Positions 7,570 to 16,035 of a stretch of DNA of 64,000 bases are shown here, one piece after another. Position numbers and translations under genes: made by a program. The DNA comes from Pseudomonas knackmussii B13 (GTDB lineage: Bacteria > Pseudomonadota > Gammaproteobacteria > Pseudomonadales > Pseudomonadaceae), in assembly GCF_000689415.1 (NCBI RefSeq), contig NZ_HG322950.1, forward strand, positions 4,161,501 to 4,225,500, in the 5' to 3' direction. The notes beneath the pieces are model-generated. The model had not been told where the DNA came from and searched no databases. It worked only from the letters and a program-made list of their open reading frames with translations. Numbering within the stretch: position 1 is the stretch's first letter; each line of letters starts with the position of its first letter.

Positions 7570-8358
7570 TCAGCCGACGACCAGCCGCCGCTCCGGCCGG
7601 CGGCTGGCGGCAGCGTCTTCCATGGCGAGGCAGCTGTCGAGGAACACCCGCATGTAGCCGTAGCTCTTGCAGATGGCGTCGCGCAGCTGGGTCCAGCGCG
7701 CCTGGGTGATCTCCGTACCGATCAGGGTGCAGATGATCTCCAGGGCCTCCCAGGGATGGTCGTCGTCGTAGCGCGCATGCAGGCGCAGCCAGCGCATGGC
7801 CGGCTTGCGCAGGTCGGCCGGCAGCGAGTGCTCGTAGGTGTCGCTGGAGCACACTACGCCCGACCAGTCGCCAGTGACGCCTTCCACCGCGTAGTGGGTA
7901 GCCGCCATCGATATCGCCAGGTCGTCCGCCGAGCAGGTATGCCAGCACCAGTGGCCGAGGGCGTGCATTTCAGGTGGCACGGCCTGGGCCTGCAGGTCTT
8001 CCAGGGTCACGCCGTAGGCGCTGGCCCAGTGCAGCCAGTGGTCGGCGTGATTGAGTTCGACGCGGATGTTGCGCATCAGCCAGCGACGCGCCATGTCTTC
8101 CCCGGCCGAGCGGCCGAAGCGCGTCTTCAGCAGGTTGTGCGCCATGTACTGGGGGAACTGCTCGACCACCGGCCAGCCGCCGATGAGGTAGGTCCGCAAC
8201 GTGCTTGCGGAGAGTTGCGCATCGCGCATGCGCTGGTAGACCTCATGCCCACGCACCGCTTCGCGGGCGCTCGAACAGGCCTGAACCAGGTCCTGGGTCC
8301 ACTGCGGATAACTTTCCACGTCCTTCAGCGGACCGATGCGTACGAAACTTTCGTTCAT
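7570..8358 (-). CDS. TenA-like / iron-containing redox enzyme family protein
   Basis: 262-aa all-helical protein of the haem-oxygenase-like TenA/PqqC superfamily. Visible features are NIRVELNHADHWLHWASAYGV and AISMAATHYAVEGVTGDWSG, where acidic and His residues line the putative pocket. The family includes thiaminases, PqqC-like oxygenases and di-iron oxidases; the substrate here is unknown. It lies 61 bp downstream of rbdA in the same direction, as I recall for PAO1 PA0861-PA0862, so the two may be cotranscribed and functionally linked. Confidence 0.75.
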   Translation of the reverse strand: MNESFVRIGPLKDVESYPQWTQDLVQACSSAREAVRGHEVYQRMRDAQLSASTLRTYLIGGWPVVEQFPQYMAHNLLKTRFGRSAGEDMARRWLMRNIRVELNHADHWLHWASAYGVTLEDLQAQAVPPEMHALGHWCWHTCSADDLAISMAATHYAVEGVTGDWSGVVCSSDTYEHSLPADLRKPAMRWLRLHARYDDDHPWEALEIICTLIGTEITQARWTQLRDAICKSYGYMRVFLDSCLAMEDAAASRRPERRLVVG

Positions 8359-8419
8359 GCCTTTTCATCCCTGTGCATAGACGATGACGAGCACAGAGTA
8401 GAGGCCTGACCGAAAGATG

Positions 8420-10876
8420 TCACCGTCCGGAGGTTGTGTCTGACTTTTCCGTGAATTGCGTCAAAAGTGCGGAAGGTTGGCCGACGAAAGGCTGCGGCCT
8501 TCCCAGGTGATAGCCCTGGGCGTAGTCGATGCCGATTTCCCGCAGCACCTCGAGGATCTCCGCCGATTCGACGAACTCGGCCACCGTGCGCTTGCCCATG
8601 ACGTGGCCGATCTGGTTGATGACCTGGACCATGGCGCGGTCGATCGGGTCGGCGAGCATGTCCTTGATGAAGCTGCCGTCGATCTTCAGGTAGTCCACCG
8701 GCAGGTGCTTGAGGTAGACGAAGGACGACATCCCGGCGCAGAAGTCGTCCAGCGAGAAGCGGTAGCCCAGGCCCTTGAGGTCGTGGATGAACTGGGTGGC
8801 GCTGACCAGGTTGGCGATGGCGCTGGTCTCGGTGACTTCGAAGCAGATGCTCTGCGGATCCAGGCCATAGAGCGGCTGCAGCTCGCGCAGGTACTCGATG
8901 AAGCCGGCATCGCCGATGGTCGCGCCGGACAGGTTGATCGCACAGGTGGCGATCGGCTCGCACCCCGCCTCGCGGCGCACAGCCAGGGTCCTGAAGGCCT
9001 GGTTGACCACCCAGCGGTCGATCTGCGGCATCAGCCCGTAGCGCTCGGCCGCTGGAATGAAGTTGCTCGGCGCCACCAGCCGGCCGTTCTCGTCGTTCAG
9101 GCGCAGCAGCAGCTCGACGTGCTCGCCCTCCTCCCGGCCCGGATCGACCGCCCGGATCGGTTGCGCGTAGAGGCAGAAGCGATCCTCGTCGAGGGCCTGG
9201 CGAATGCGCTGCACCCAGGCCATCTCGCCGAAGCGCATGGACAGCTCGGTGTCGTCCGGGCTGAACACCTGGACGCGGTTGCGGCCCTTCTCCTTGGCCA
9301 GGTAGCAGGCCATGTCGGCGCAGCGCAGGGCCTCTTCCACCGACACCAGCATGGCCGAGACGTGCACCACTCCGATGCTGACGGTGATGTTGAAGGGGCG
9401 CTGGTCCCACACGAAGTACAGGGCTTCGACGGTATTGCGCAGGTTTTCCGCGATCTTTTCCGAGACGTCCGGCGGGCAGTTCTCCAGCAAGACTCCGAAT
9501 TCGTCACCGCCCAGCCGCGCCAGGGTGTCGCTGTCGCGCAGGCACCCCTCGAGCAAGCTGCAGACCTGGCGCAGAAGTTCGTCGCCGGCGGCATGCCCGC
9601 AGGTGTCGTTGACCAGCTTGAACTGGTCGAGGTCGAGGTACATCAGGCTGTGCCGGTCGTCCATGTGCGCGCTGCGCTCCAGCGCCTGCTGCAGGCGGAA
9701 CTCGAACTCGCGGCGGTTGCTCAGCCCAGTGAGCGCGTCGTGGGTCGCCTGCCAGGACAGGCTTTCCATGTACTGCCGCTCGCGGGTCATGTCGTGCAGC
9801 ACCAGGGCCGCGCCGACGATGCGGCCGCCGACGCGGATCGGCGTCCCCACCACGGTAACGGCCACGCTGCTGCCATCCAGGCGCTGCAGCACCTTGCTCG
9901 ACTCGCTGCCGGCTTCGACTTCGCCGCGCAGGATCTGCCCGACCAGCGCGAAGTCTTCCACCTCGGAGCCCTCGTCCAGCATCCGCAGCAGCGATTTCAG
10001 CGGCAGGCCGATGGCCATGCCGCTCTCCCAGCCGATCATGCGCTCGGCGGCCGGGTTCATGGAGGCGATGCAGGCGAACTCGTCGATGGTCACCACCGCG
10101 TCGCCGATCGCCGCCAGGGTGGTCTGGGCCTGCTCGCGTTCGCGGTCCAGGGCGCTGCGGAACGCACGCTGCTCGGCCAGCAGCTTGCGGGTGCGCCAGA
10201 CCGCCAGGAGGATCAGGGACAGGCCACTGAGCACGTTGGCCACCAGCAGCAGCTTGGCGACCGAGCGCGACCCCTGCCCCAGTGCGGCGGAGAAGGCGTT
10301 GGAGGCCGGCGCGATGGCTTCGCTGATGCGCAGGATGCCCTGGTTCCAGTAGTCGAGGTCGCCTGGGCTGACCTTTCCGCCTTCGATGCGTGCGTGCATG
10401 TCGCGGGCGATGGCATCCAGCTCGTCGAGGTAGCGGTCGCCCACCTCCCAGTAGTGCACCGCATCCTTGAAGTAGCTGAAGTCGTGGAAGTAGCGGTACA
10501 GCCAGGTGATCGCCTCGACATCGTCCGGGTGGTTGCCGCCGGCGAGAATGCCGCGGCGTGCGAGATCGAGGTCCGGCTGCGGGCGGTCCAGGGCGATGCG
10601 TAGCTGGCGGTCGCCCAGCGGCACCGCGATGGATTGCTGGTAGCGCTGGTAGTCGAGCGGGTCGCGGGTTTCGCCGTAGCGCTTCAGGTATTCGATGGCG
10701 CGCATCTGGCCCTTGGACCAGAGGCTCTCGCCGCCCACATAGGCGCGCACCCCGGAGAGCAGGTAAAGGCTGCCGACGCCGAGCAGTCCCTGCAGCAGGA
10801 CGACGACTATGAATGGCCACACCAGTTTCAGCAGTTGCGAGTTCTGGCGACTGCGACTCAGTCCTGATTCACCCAT
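8420..10876 (-). CDS. rbdA: RbdA-like membrane PAS-GGDEF-EAL c-di-GMP phosphodiesterase
   Basis: 818-aa inner-membrane c-di-GMP enzyme, likely orthologue of RbdA, which promotes biofilm dispersal. Order: TM1 about 15-41, periplasmic helical sensor, TM2 about 206-226, PAS about 240-360, GGDEF about 375-535, EAL about 545-800. The GGDEF motif is intact (ARLGGDEFGVLLENC) with an RxxD inhibitory site (RDSD) five residues before it. In the EAL domain the signature reads ELL rather than EAL but keeps the Glu; the other metal and catalytic residues are visible (INLSG, FEVTET, DDF, LKIDG, YAQGY). It should be a phosphodiesterase gated by the GGDEF domain. Start at 10876; the 308 bp upstream are shared with a LuxR gene. 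Confidence 0.9.
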   Translation of the reverse strand: MGESGLSRSRQNSQLLKLVWPFIVVVLLQGLLGVGSLYLLSGVRAYVGGESLWSKGQMRAIEYLKRYGETRDPLDYQRYQQSIAVPLGDRQLRIALDRPQPDLDLARRGILAGGNHPDDVEAITWLYRYFHDFSYFKDAVHYWEVGDRYLDELDAIARDMHARIEGGKVSPGDLDYWNQGILRISEAIAPASNAFSAALGQGSRSVAKLLLVANVLSGLSLILLAVWRTRKLLAEQRAFRSALDREREQAQTTLAAIGDAVVTIDEFACIASMNPAAERMIGWESGMAIGLPLKSLLRMLDEGSEVEDFALVGQILRGEVEAGSESSKVLQRLDGSSVAVTVVGTPIRVGGRIVGAALVLHDMTRERQYMESLSWQATHDALTGLSNRREFEFRLQQALERSAHMDDRHSLMYLDLDQFKLVNDTCGHAAGDELLRQVCSLLEGCLRDSDTLARLGGDEFGVLLENCPPDVSEKIAENLRNTVEALYFVWDQRPFNITVSIGVVHVSAMLVSVEEALRCADMACYLAKEKGRNRVQVFSPDDTELSMRFGEMAWVQRIRQALDEDRFCLYAQPIRAVDPGREEGEHVELLLRLNDENGRLVAPSNFIPAAERYGLMPQIDRWVVNQAFRTLAVRREAGCEPIATCAINLSGATIGDAGFIEYLRELQPLYGLDPQSICFEVTETSAIANLVSATQFIHDLKGLGYRFSLDDFCAGMSSFVYLKHLPVDYLKIDGSFIKDMLADPIDRAMVQVINQIGHVMGKRTVAEFVESAEILEVLREIGIDYAQGYHLGRPQPFVGQPSALLTQFTEKSDTTSGR

Positions 10877-11185
10877 GGATCTTGTTGGATTCCTTTCGTT
10901 GCGCTGCAGATTCGGCCGAGCGAGTTCCTTCGACGCCGCGAGACCGATGCCAAAGGGCTTCCGGCTCTCCCTTACTCATAGTCGATGGGGCCGATAGCAC
11001 AAGTGCCTTGAGCCCTGCTCCCTCCCAACGGTTAGGACGGACTGCCCTGCGCGCGGGGCACATGCGCGAAGGAGGACGAGCGGCCCGATCGGCAGCAGAC
11101 ATCCTGCTTTTCAGTTCCTTGCGACAGTTAAGGCCATGTGCCATATCTCTGCACGGTGGAAAGCCGCCCCGGACGGGAGGTGCAC
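10877..11185. other. Intergenic region between rbdA and the LuxR-type gene
   Basis: 309 bp with no gene that I can support. It must contain the divergent promoters of rbdA and the LuxR-type regulator. A 91-codon minus-strand frame crosses it, but its composition is that of a random frame and it lacks a ribosome-binding site. Confidence 0.5.
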
Positions 11186-12286
11186 GTGCACGAAAAGGAC
11201 ATCGCCAATCGCTACGAGCGCCTGGTCGGCCTGAGCTACGAATGCGTGCTGGACCAGGATGCCTGGCTGCCGCTGCTGCGCGCCCTGGTCGACGACTGTG
11301 GCCGGCAGATGGGCGCGCTGCTGTTCTGGGACCAGCGCGAGAATGGCCCGCGGGCCAGCGAGCTCAACCTCTGCGACCCCGCCGTCATCAGCGGGTACAA
11401 CCGCGAGTTCCATGCCATCGACCCCTCGCGCGGCTTCATGCTCAACCGCCCGGTCGGTGACTGGTATCACGACGCCCGCGACTACGGGCTGGCGCAGATC
11501 GCGCGCGATCCTTACTACCAGGAGTTCCACCGCCCCCACGGCATGCTCAATGTGTCCTGCCTGAAGCTGCACGAGCAGGCCGAGTCGGGCATCTACCTCT
11601 CGGTGCTGACCAGCCTCGATGCGCCCTACCCCGGCCAGAACGAGCAGCGCCTGCTGCAGCGCCTGAGCCCGCACCTGCTGCGCGCGGCGCGCATGTTCGA
11701 GCAGGTCAACGGCCTGCGCCGCGAACTGGCCACCCGCGACCTGCTGCTCGACCTGCACCCCGCCCCGCTGTGGCTGCTCGACGGCGACGCTCGCGTGCTG
11801 TTCTGCAACCAGGCCGCCCAGGCGCTGCTGGCGCAACCCAGGGCACCGCTGCTGGAACGCTTCGGCCGCTTGCTTGGCCGCGCCTGCAACACCGGCCTGC
11901 AGGCCCTGATCCGCCAGGCCGCCGGCCAAGACGGCAAGCGCCGCGCCGGCTGGCTGCGCCTGGACGCCGCCGAGGGTGAGCTGCTGGTCGCCCCGGTCGC
12001 CGCCGAAGCGGCCTACAACCGAGCATTCCAGCGTCCCCTGGTGTTGTTGACCTTGCCTCGGCAGGCCGCATCGGGCTCCCTGCTGGCGGAGCTGTTCGGC
12101 CTGACGCCGGCTGAGCGGCGACTGAGCGAACTGCTCGTCCAGGGGCTGACCGTCGATGAATGCGCGCAGCACCTGCAGGTGTCGATCAACACCATACGCA
12201 CGCAGCTGCGAGCCCTCTTCCGCAAAACCCACACCCGCCGCCAGAGCGAGCTAGTCAACCTGCTGGCGCGCCTGGGCAAGGCCTGA
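11186..12286 (+). CDS. LuxR family transcriptional regulator
   Basis: 366-aa regulator. The C-terminal 65 residues form a LuxR/FixJ-type helix-turn-helix (LTPAERRLSELLVQGLTVDE, HLQVSINTIRTQLRALFRK). The N-terminal 290 residues look like a PAS-type sensory part (LWLLDGDARVLFCNQAAQAL) with no receiver domain or autoinducer-binding signature. I choose the GTG at 11186 because GGGAGG sits five bases upstream; an ATG at 11138 would add 16 residues without a good ribosome-binding site. A methyltransferase gene follows 110 bp downstream in the same direction. The effector is unknown. Confidence 0.8.
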   Translation: MHEKDIANRYERLVGLSYECVLDQDAWLPLLRALVDDCGRQMGALLFWDQRENGPRASELNLCDPAVISGYNREFHAIDPSRGFMLNRPVGDWYHDARDYGLAQIARDPYYQEFHRPHGMLNVSCLKLHEQAESGIYLSVLTSLDAPYPGQNEQRLLQRLSPHLLRAARMFEQVNGLRRELATRDLLLDLHPAPLWLLDGDARVLFCNQAAQALLAQPRAPLLERFGRLLGRACNTGLQALIRQAAGQDGKRRAGWLRLDAAEGELLVAPVAAEAAYNRAFQRPLVLLTLPRQAASGSLLAELFGLTPAERRLSELLVQGLTVDECAQHLQVSINTIRTQLRALFRKTHTRRQSELVNLLARLGKA

Positions 12287-12396
12287 GGCGCCACTCGTCC
12301 GCCACCGTAGCGGCTTCATTCGTTCGAATGATGGCACCGGGCCCTGCGCCGGCTAGGTTCAGACCTGGAATGCCATGGAAACGACAGAGGCTGCAC

Positions 12397-13290
12397 ATGG
12401 ACAAGTCGAGCGAACCCAGCCCTTCGCTGGAAACCCTCATCGGTCATCTGGAACAGCACGCCGGCGAACGGCCAGGCGATGACGCCGAGCTGCTCGAACT
12501 GGCTCGCCAGGCATTGACCCGCTATACCCGGCAATCGCGGGTCATCCCCTTCCCCTCGCGCGGCCAAGCAACCCCCGCACCGACGCCGCGCCACGGCAAT
12601 ACCTACCTGCTCGACTACCTGTATGGCATCGGCGATGGGTCGGCCAACCAGCTGGGCAGCGGCAACCGGGGCGAACTGCAGCGCTATGCCCGCGAGGGCC
12701 TGGCGCCCAGGGCACTGCGCACGCGGCGCCTGCGCCTGGCACAGGCGATCGACAGCACCTGCGAGCAGCACGAAGGCCGCGCGCGCATTCTCTGCATCGG
12801 CGCCGGCCACCTGCGTGAGGCGGAGCTTTCCAGCGCGCTCTGCCACAAGCGTTTCCAGCGTTTCGTCGCCCTCGACAGCAGCCCGGAGCATCTGCAGCAG
12901 GTAGAGCGCAATTACGCCTGGCTGGGCGTCGAGACACTTTATGCGTCGGTAGGACAGTTGCTGGCCGGTGTCGCCGAACTGGATGAGTTCGACCTGATCT
13001 ACAGCGCCGGCCTGGTCGAACAGCTGGACGACTCCAGCGCCGAGCAGCTGATTCGACAGCTGTTCCGCCACCTGGCGGTCGGCGGCCGCCTGCTGCTGGC
13101 GAACTTCCAACCCGGCGTGCCGAACATCGCGTATCTGGAGGCCTTGCTGGACTGGCGCCCGCGCTACCGCGACGACCAGGCGCTGCTGAACCTGCTGCTG
13201 GGCGTCCCCTACAACAGCATCGCCAGCGCCCGCGTGAGCCACGACAACGGCAAGTGCATCGGTTTTCTCGAGGCGATCCGCTACGGCTGA
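12397..13290 (+). CDS. Class I SAM-dependent methyltransferase
   Basis: 297-aa protein. The C-terminal 190 residues have a Rossmann methyltransferase core: motif I ILCIGAGHLREAEL, acidic end of strand 2 in FVALDSS, then FDLIYSAGLVEQLDD and LAVGGRLLLANF. The first 100 residues are a helical, poorly conserved region. It resembles the bacterial group annotated as biosynthesis proteins of the 3-hydroxypalmitic acid methyl ester signal, but I cannot prove the substrate. Cotranscription with the preceding LuxR-type regulator is possible (110-bp gap). The start at 12397 gives MDKSSEPSPSLE; upstream codons are out of character for a protein. Confidence 0.7.
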   Translation: MDKSSEPSPSLETLIGHLEQHAGERPGDDAELLELARQALTRYTRQSRVIPFPSRGQATPAPTPRHGNTYLLDYLYGIGDGSANQLGSGNRGELQRYAREGLAPRALRTRRLRLAQAIDSTCEQHEGRARILCIGAGHLREAELSSALCHKRFQRFVALDSSPEHLQQVERNYAWLGVETLYASVGQLLAGVAELDEFDLIYSAGLVEQLDDSSAEQLIRQLFRHLAVGGRLLLANFQPGVPNIAYLEALLDWRPRYRDDQALLNLLLGVPYNSIASARVSHDNGKCIGFLEAIRYG

Positions 13291-13302
13291 GCGGCGCTCG
13301 GC

Positions 13303-13941
13303 TCAGCCCTGGCGGCCGCGCTCCAGCCAGCGATCGAGCATTGGCGCCAGCTCTTCCAGCGGCTGGTAGCCGTTGGTCAGCAGCGCCAGCTGGCCGTTAC
13401 GCTCGGCGAGCAGGGTCGGAAAGCCGGCGATGCCCAGGTCGCGCGCCCAGGAGAAGTCGGCCTGGGTGGCCAGGTGGTTTTCCTGGCTGTCGAACAGCTC
13501 GGCGAACTCGCTGCGCGGCAGGTCAACGCTTTCCGCCAGCTGCAGCAGCGCCGGTGCCTCGGTGACATCGAGCCCCTCGACATAGAACGCCTGCTGGATG
13601 GCGCCGGCCAGGGCCAGGGCACTGGGTTCGTGCAGGCTGCGGGCGGCGACCACCGCCCGGCAGGCCGGTTCGGTGTCGTAGACGAAACCGTCGGGCAGCG
13701 CGCCCTCGAAGCGGAACGCCTGGCCGGTGGCCAGTTGCACCGCCTGCCAGTGTTCGAGGATGTAGCGCCGGGTCGCCGGGTCCAGCGCCGCGCCGTGGCC
13801 CGTACGCAGACCGCCAAGCACCAGCGCCGTCGGCACCCCGGCAACCGCCGCCTGCTCGATCAGCGCCTGCGCCACCGGGGCGAAACCCCAGCACCAGGAG
13901 CACATCGGGTCCATCACGTAGAGCAGGCGGGCGTTGGCCAA
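13303..13941 (-). CDS. DsbA-family / thioredoxin-fold protein with CSWC motif
   Basis: 212-aa DsbA-like (2-hydroxychromene-2-carboxylate isomerase/FrnE-related) thioredoxin-fold protein without a signal peptide, therefore cytoplasmic. The redox-type motif is CSWC in MDPMCSWCWGFAP and the cis-proline loop is GIAGFPTLL. Cytoplasmic CSWC proteins of this group are often called DsbA family or protein-disulphide isomerase; the real substrate is unknown. Its ATG is three bases after the trhO stop, so the two genes are almost certainly cotranscribed and possibly translationally coupled. That hints at a role near tRNA modification or sulphur redox (inference). Confidence 0.85.
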   Translation of the reverse strand: MANARLLYVMDPMCSWCWGFAPVAQALIEQAAVAGVPTALVLGGLRTGHGAALDPATRRYILEHWQAVQLATGQAFRFEGALPDGFVYDTEPACRAVVAARSLHEPSALALAGAIQQAFYVEGLDVTEAPALLQLAESVDLPRSEFAELFDSQENHLATQADFSWARDLGIAGFPTLLAERNGQLALLTNGYQPLEELAPMLDRWLERGRQG

Positions 13942-13944
13942 GGA

Positions 13945-14886
13945 TCAGTCCTCCAGGACGGCCTGCCGCGGGTCGCGGCCGATGGGATGGGGCTGGTTGC
14001 GCAGCTTGGCCAGCTCGATCTGCTTCTGCCGCTCGCGGGCGCTGGCGCGGGTCTTCTCCGACAGCGAGTTCCAGCAATGCGGGCAACTGATGCCCGGGGC
14101 GTAGTGCTCGGACTGCCGATCCTCGGTGGAAATCGGGTTGCGGCAGGCGTGACATTGATCGTAGTCGCCCTCGGAGAGGTCGTGGCGCACGGTCACGCGG
14201 TTGTCGAACACGAAGCAGTCGCCGCGCCAGAGGCTGTCGGCCTCGGGCACTTCCTCCAGGTACTTGAGGATGCCGCCCTTGAGGTGGAAGACCTCCTCGA
14301 AACCTTCGCCGAGCATGTAGCTGGACGCCTTCTCGCAGCGGATGCCGCCGGTGCAGAACATGGCGACCTTCTTGTGCTTGGCCGGGTCGTAGTGCGCCTT
14401 GACGTATTCGGGGAACTCGCGGAACGACTTGGTCTTCGGGTCGACGGCGCCTTCGAAGGTACCGATGGCCACTTCGTAGTCGTTGCGGGTGTCGATCAGC
14501 AGCACTTCCGGATCGGAGATCAGCGCGTTCCAGTCCTGCGGTTCGACGTAGGTGCCGACCCGCTGGTTGGGGTCCACGCCGGGCACGCCGAGGGTGACGA
14601 TCTCTTTCTTCAACTTGACCTTGGTGCGGTAGAACGGCTGCTCGTCGCAGTACGATTCCTTGTGGTCGACATCAGCCAGGCGCGGATCGGTGCGCAGCCA
14701 GGCGAGCAGCCCGTCGATGCCCTCGCGGGTGCCGGAGACGGTGCCGTTGATGCCTTCCTCGGCGAGCAGCAGGGTGCCTTTGACGCCATTGTCCAGCAGG
14801 GTCTGCAGCAGGGGTTCGCGCAGCGCGACGTAGTCCGGCAGGGAAACGAACTTGTACAGCGCCGCCACGACGATAGAGCGGGTCAT
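13945..14886 (-). CDS. trhO: tRNA uridine(34) hydroxylase TrhO (rhodanese-related, YceA)
   Basis: 313-aa TrhO, which hydroxylates wobble U34 of tRNA using oxygen as a step toward 5-(carboxy)methoxyuridine. An N-terminal acylphosphatase-like domain (KGTLLLAEEGINGTVSG) is followed by a rhodanese domain with the active-site loop CTGGIRCEKAS (first Cys near residue 178). A C-terminal zinc-finger-like region has CHAC and CPHC pairs. The start at 14886 (MTRSIVVAALYKF) has GGAGG at nine bases; the alternative ATG at 14895 has no spacing to it. It is followed at once by the DsbA-like gene. Confidence 0.93.
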   Translation of the reverse strand: MTRSIVVAALYKFVSLPDYVALREPLLQTLLDNGVKGTLLLAEEGINGTVSGTREGIDGLLAWLRTDPRLADVDHKESYCDEQPFYRTKVKLKKEIVTLGVPGVDPNQRVGTYVEPQDWNALISDPEVLLIDTRNDYEVAIGTFEGAVDPKTKSFREFPEYVKAHYDPAKHKKVAMFCTGGIRCEKASSYMLGEGFEEVFHLKGGILKYLEEVPEADSLWRGDCFVFDNRVTVRHDLSEGDYDQCHACRNPISTEDRQSEHYAPGISCPHCWNSLSEKTRASARERQKQIELAKLRNQPHPIGRDPRQAVLED

Positions 14887-14936
14887 GGGGTACATCCTCC
14901 AGTGGTCGCCCGCGTAAAGGGCGGACCGGTTCAGAA

Positions 14937-14970
14937 AAGACAACGCCGGCACTGGGTGCCGGCGTTGGCG
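14937..14970 (-). terminator. Terminator of the DUF2059-bolA operon
   Basis: Perfect 11-bp stem CAACGCCGGCA / TGCCGGCGTTG (14941-14951 with 14957-14967) with a five-base loop, followed on the minus strand by TCTTTTCT. It lies about 30 bp beyond the bolA stop. Confidence 0.8.
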
Positions 14971-14996
14971 CATTCTACCGCAACGATCGGGCAGCG

Positions 14997-15302
14997 TCAG
15001 TGGTCGTGCTTGCTGCCGCCGCGGCAGGTCGGCGAGTCCGGCGCCGCGCCCTGCTCCGCCCACTCCTCGGGGGTGTAGGTGTGCAGGGCCAGGGCGTGGA
15101 ACTGGCCCATCAGCTCGCCGAGCGTGGCGTAGACCTTCTGATGCCGCTTGACCGCGTTCAGCCCGGCGAACAGCGGGCTGACCACCACGGCCTTGAAGTG
15201 CGTCTCCAGCCCACGGCTGTGCATGTGGCTTTCGTCGAGCACTTCCAGGTGCTGCGGCTCGAGGGCGCCCAGGGCGGTCTGGATTCGTTCACGCATGCTC
15301 AT
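14997..15302 (-). CDS. bolA: BolA family protein
   Basis: 101-aa BolA-like protein with the type II KH-like fold: DESHMHSRGLETHFKAVVVSPLFAGL and VKRHQKVYATLGELM, including the conserved His residues that, with a glutaredoxin, ligate a 2Fe-2S cluster. BolA proteins work with monothiol glutaredoxins in iron-sulphur homeostasis and in stress and biofilm control. The C-terminal tail CRGGSKHDH is His/Cys-rich and longer than in some relatives. It is the second gene of a two-gene operon, 16 bp after a DUF2059 gene, and has its own terminator. Confidence 0.93.
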   Translation of the reverse strand: MSMRERIQTALGALEPQHLEVLDESHMHSRGLETHFKAVVVSPLFAGLNAVKRHQKVYATLGELMGQFHALALHTYTPEEWAEQGAAPDSPTCRGGSKHDH

Positions 15303-15318
15303 GTCAAACCGGTCCGGA

Positions 15319-15840
15319 TCAGGGCTTCTTCGCCGGAGCGGCAGGAGCGGCCGGGGCCTTGACGCCCAGTTCCTTGTCCATGTCGGCCAGCAGCTTGTTC
15401 ACCGGATCGACGGCGGTCTGCAGCTTGCCCTGGGTCAGCTGGGCGGACTCGGCGGTCAGGCGCGGCATCTTCTGCAGGACCTTCTGGCCCAGCGGAGAGG
15501 CGTAGAAGTCGTTCAGCTGCTTGAGCTCGGACTCGCTGAAGTTGTCGGTGTAGAGCTTGATCAGGTCCGGCTTGATCTTGTCCCAGCCCACCGCACGGTC
15601 CAGCTCGGCATTGGCCTTGGCCTGGTAGCGATCGAGCACCGCCTTCTTGCTGTCCGGCGCGTTGGCGCGCTGGAAGTGCTGGGCGAACATCTGCTGCACC
15701 TGGGCGTAGACCGGCACCGTCAGGCGGTCGGCGTGGACCTGCTTGAGGAATTTCTCGGCCTCGGCGGAGGAGTCGGCGAGAGCCATGGAGCTGAAGCCGA
15801 CGAGAAGCGCGGCAGTGCAAAGGGAGCGAAGGGCGGTCAT
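15319..15840 (-). CDS. Periplasmic DUF2059 domain protein
   Basis: 173-aa secreted protein. The Sec signal peptide MTALRSLCTAALLVGFSSMALA probably ends at ALA|DSS. The rest is a helical DUF2059 domain (KLYTDNFSESELKQLNDFYASPLGQKVLQKMP), whose function is unknown to me, and a short Ala/Pro/Lys tail. It is the first gene of the operon with bolA, an arrangement I remember from P. aeruginosa too, so a stress-linked envelope role is possible but unproven. Confidence 0.88.
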   Translation of the reverse strand: MTALRSLCTAALLVGFSSMALADSSAEAEKFLKQVHADRLTVPVYAQVQQMFAQHFQRANAPDSKKAVLDRYQAKANAELDRAVGWDKIKPDLIKLYTDNFSESELKQLNDFYASPLGQKVLQKMPRLTAESAQLTQGKLQTAVDPVNKLLADMDKELGVKAPAAPAAPAKKP

Positions 15841-16035
15841 GGGCGATCCTTGAGTCTGAAGGTGTGTCCCTAGGGACCCGTCATTCTGCGCCTAAGTTCG
15901 GAGCCTCCTCAAGCACCAGCCGAGCGGCGCCGCGCGACCATTCGCCGCCTCATTCGGCGCGGAATGTTAACCGGTCACTTGTTCTGCTCCGGGCGACGCG
16001 GCATGCTGGCCGGCATTGTCACATGGACGTGTTCG

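Noticed and set aside
10869..11144. A 91-codon minus-strand gene between rbdA and the LuxR gene
   Set aside because: No ribosome-binding site, Arg/Ser-rich random composition, and it overlaps the 5' end of rbdA on the same strand in another frame.
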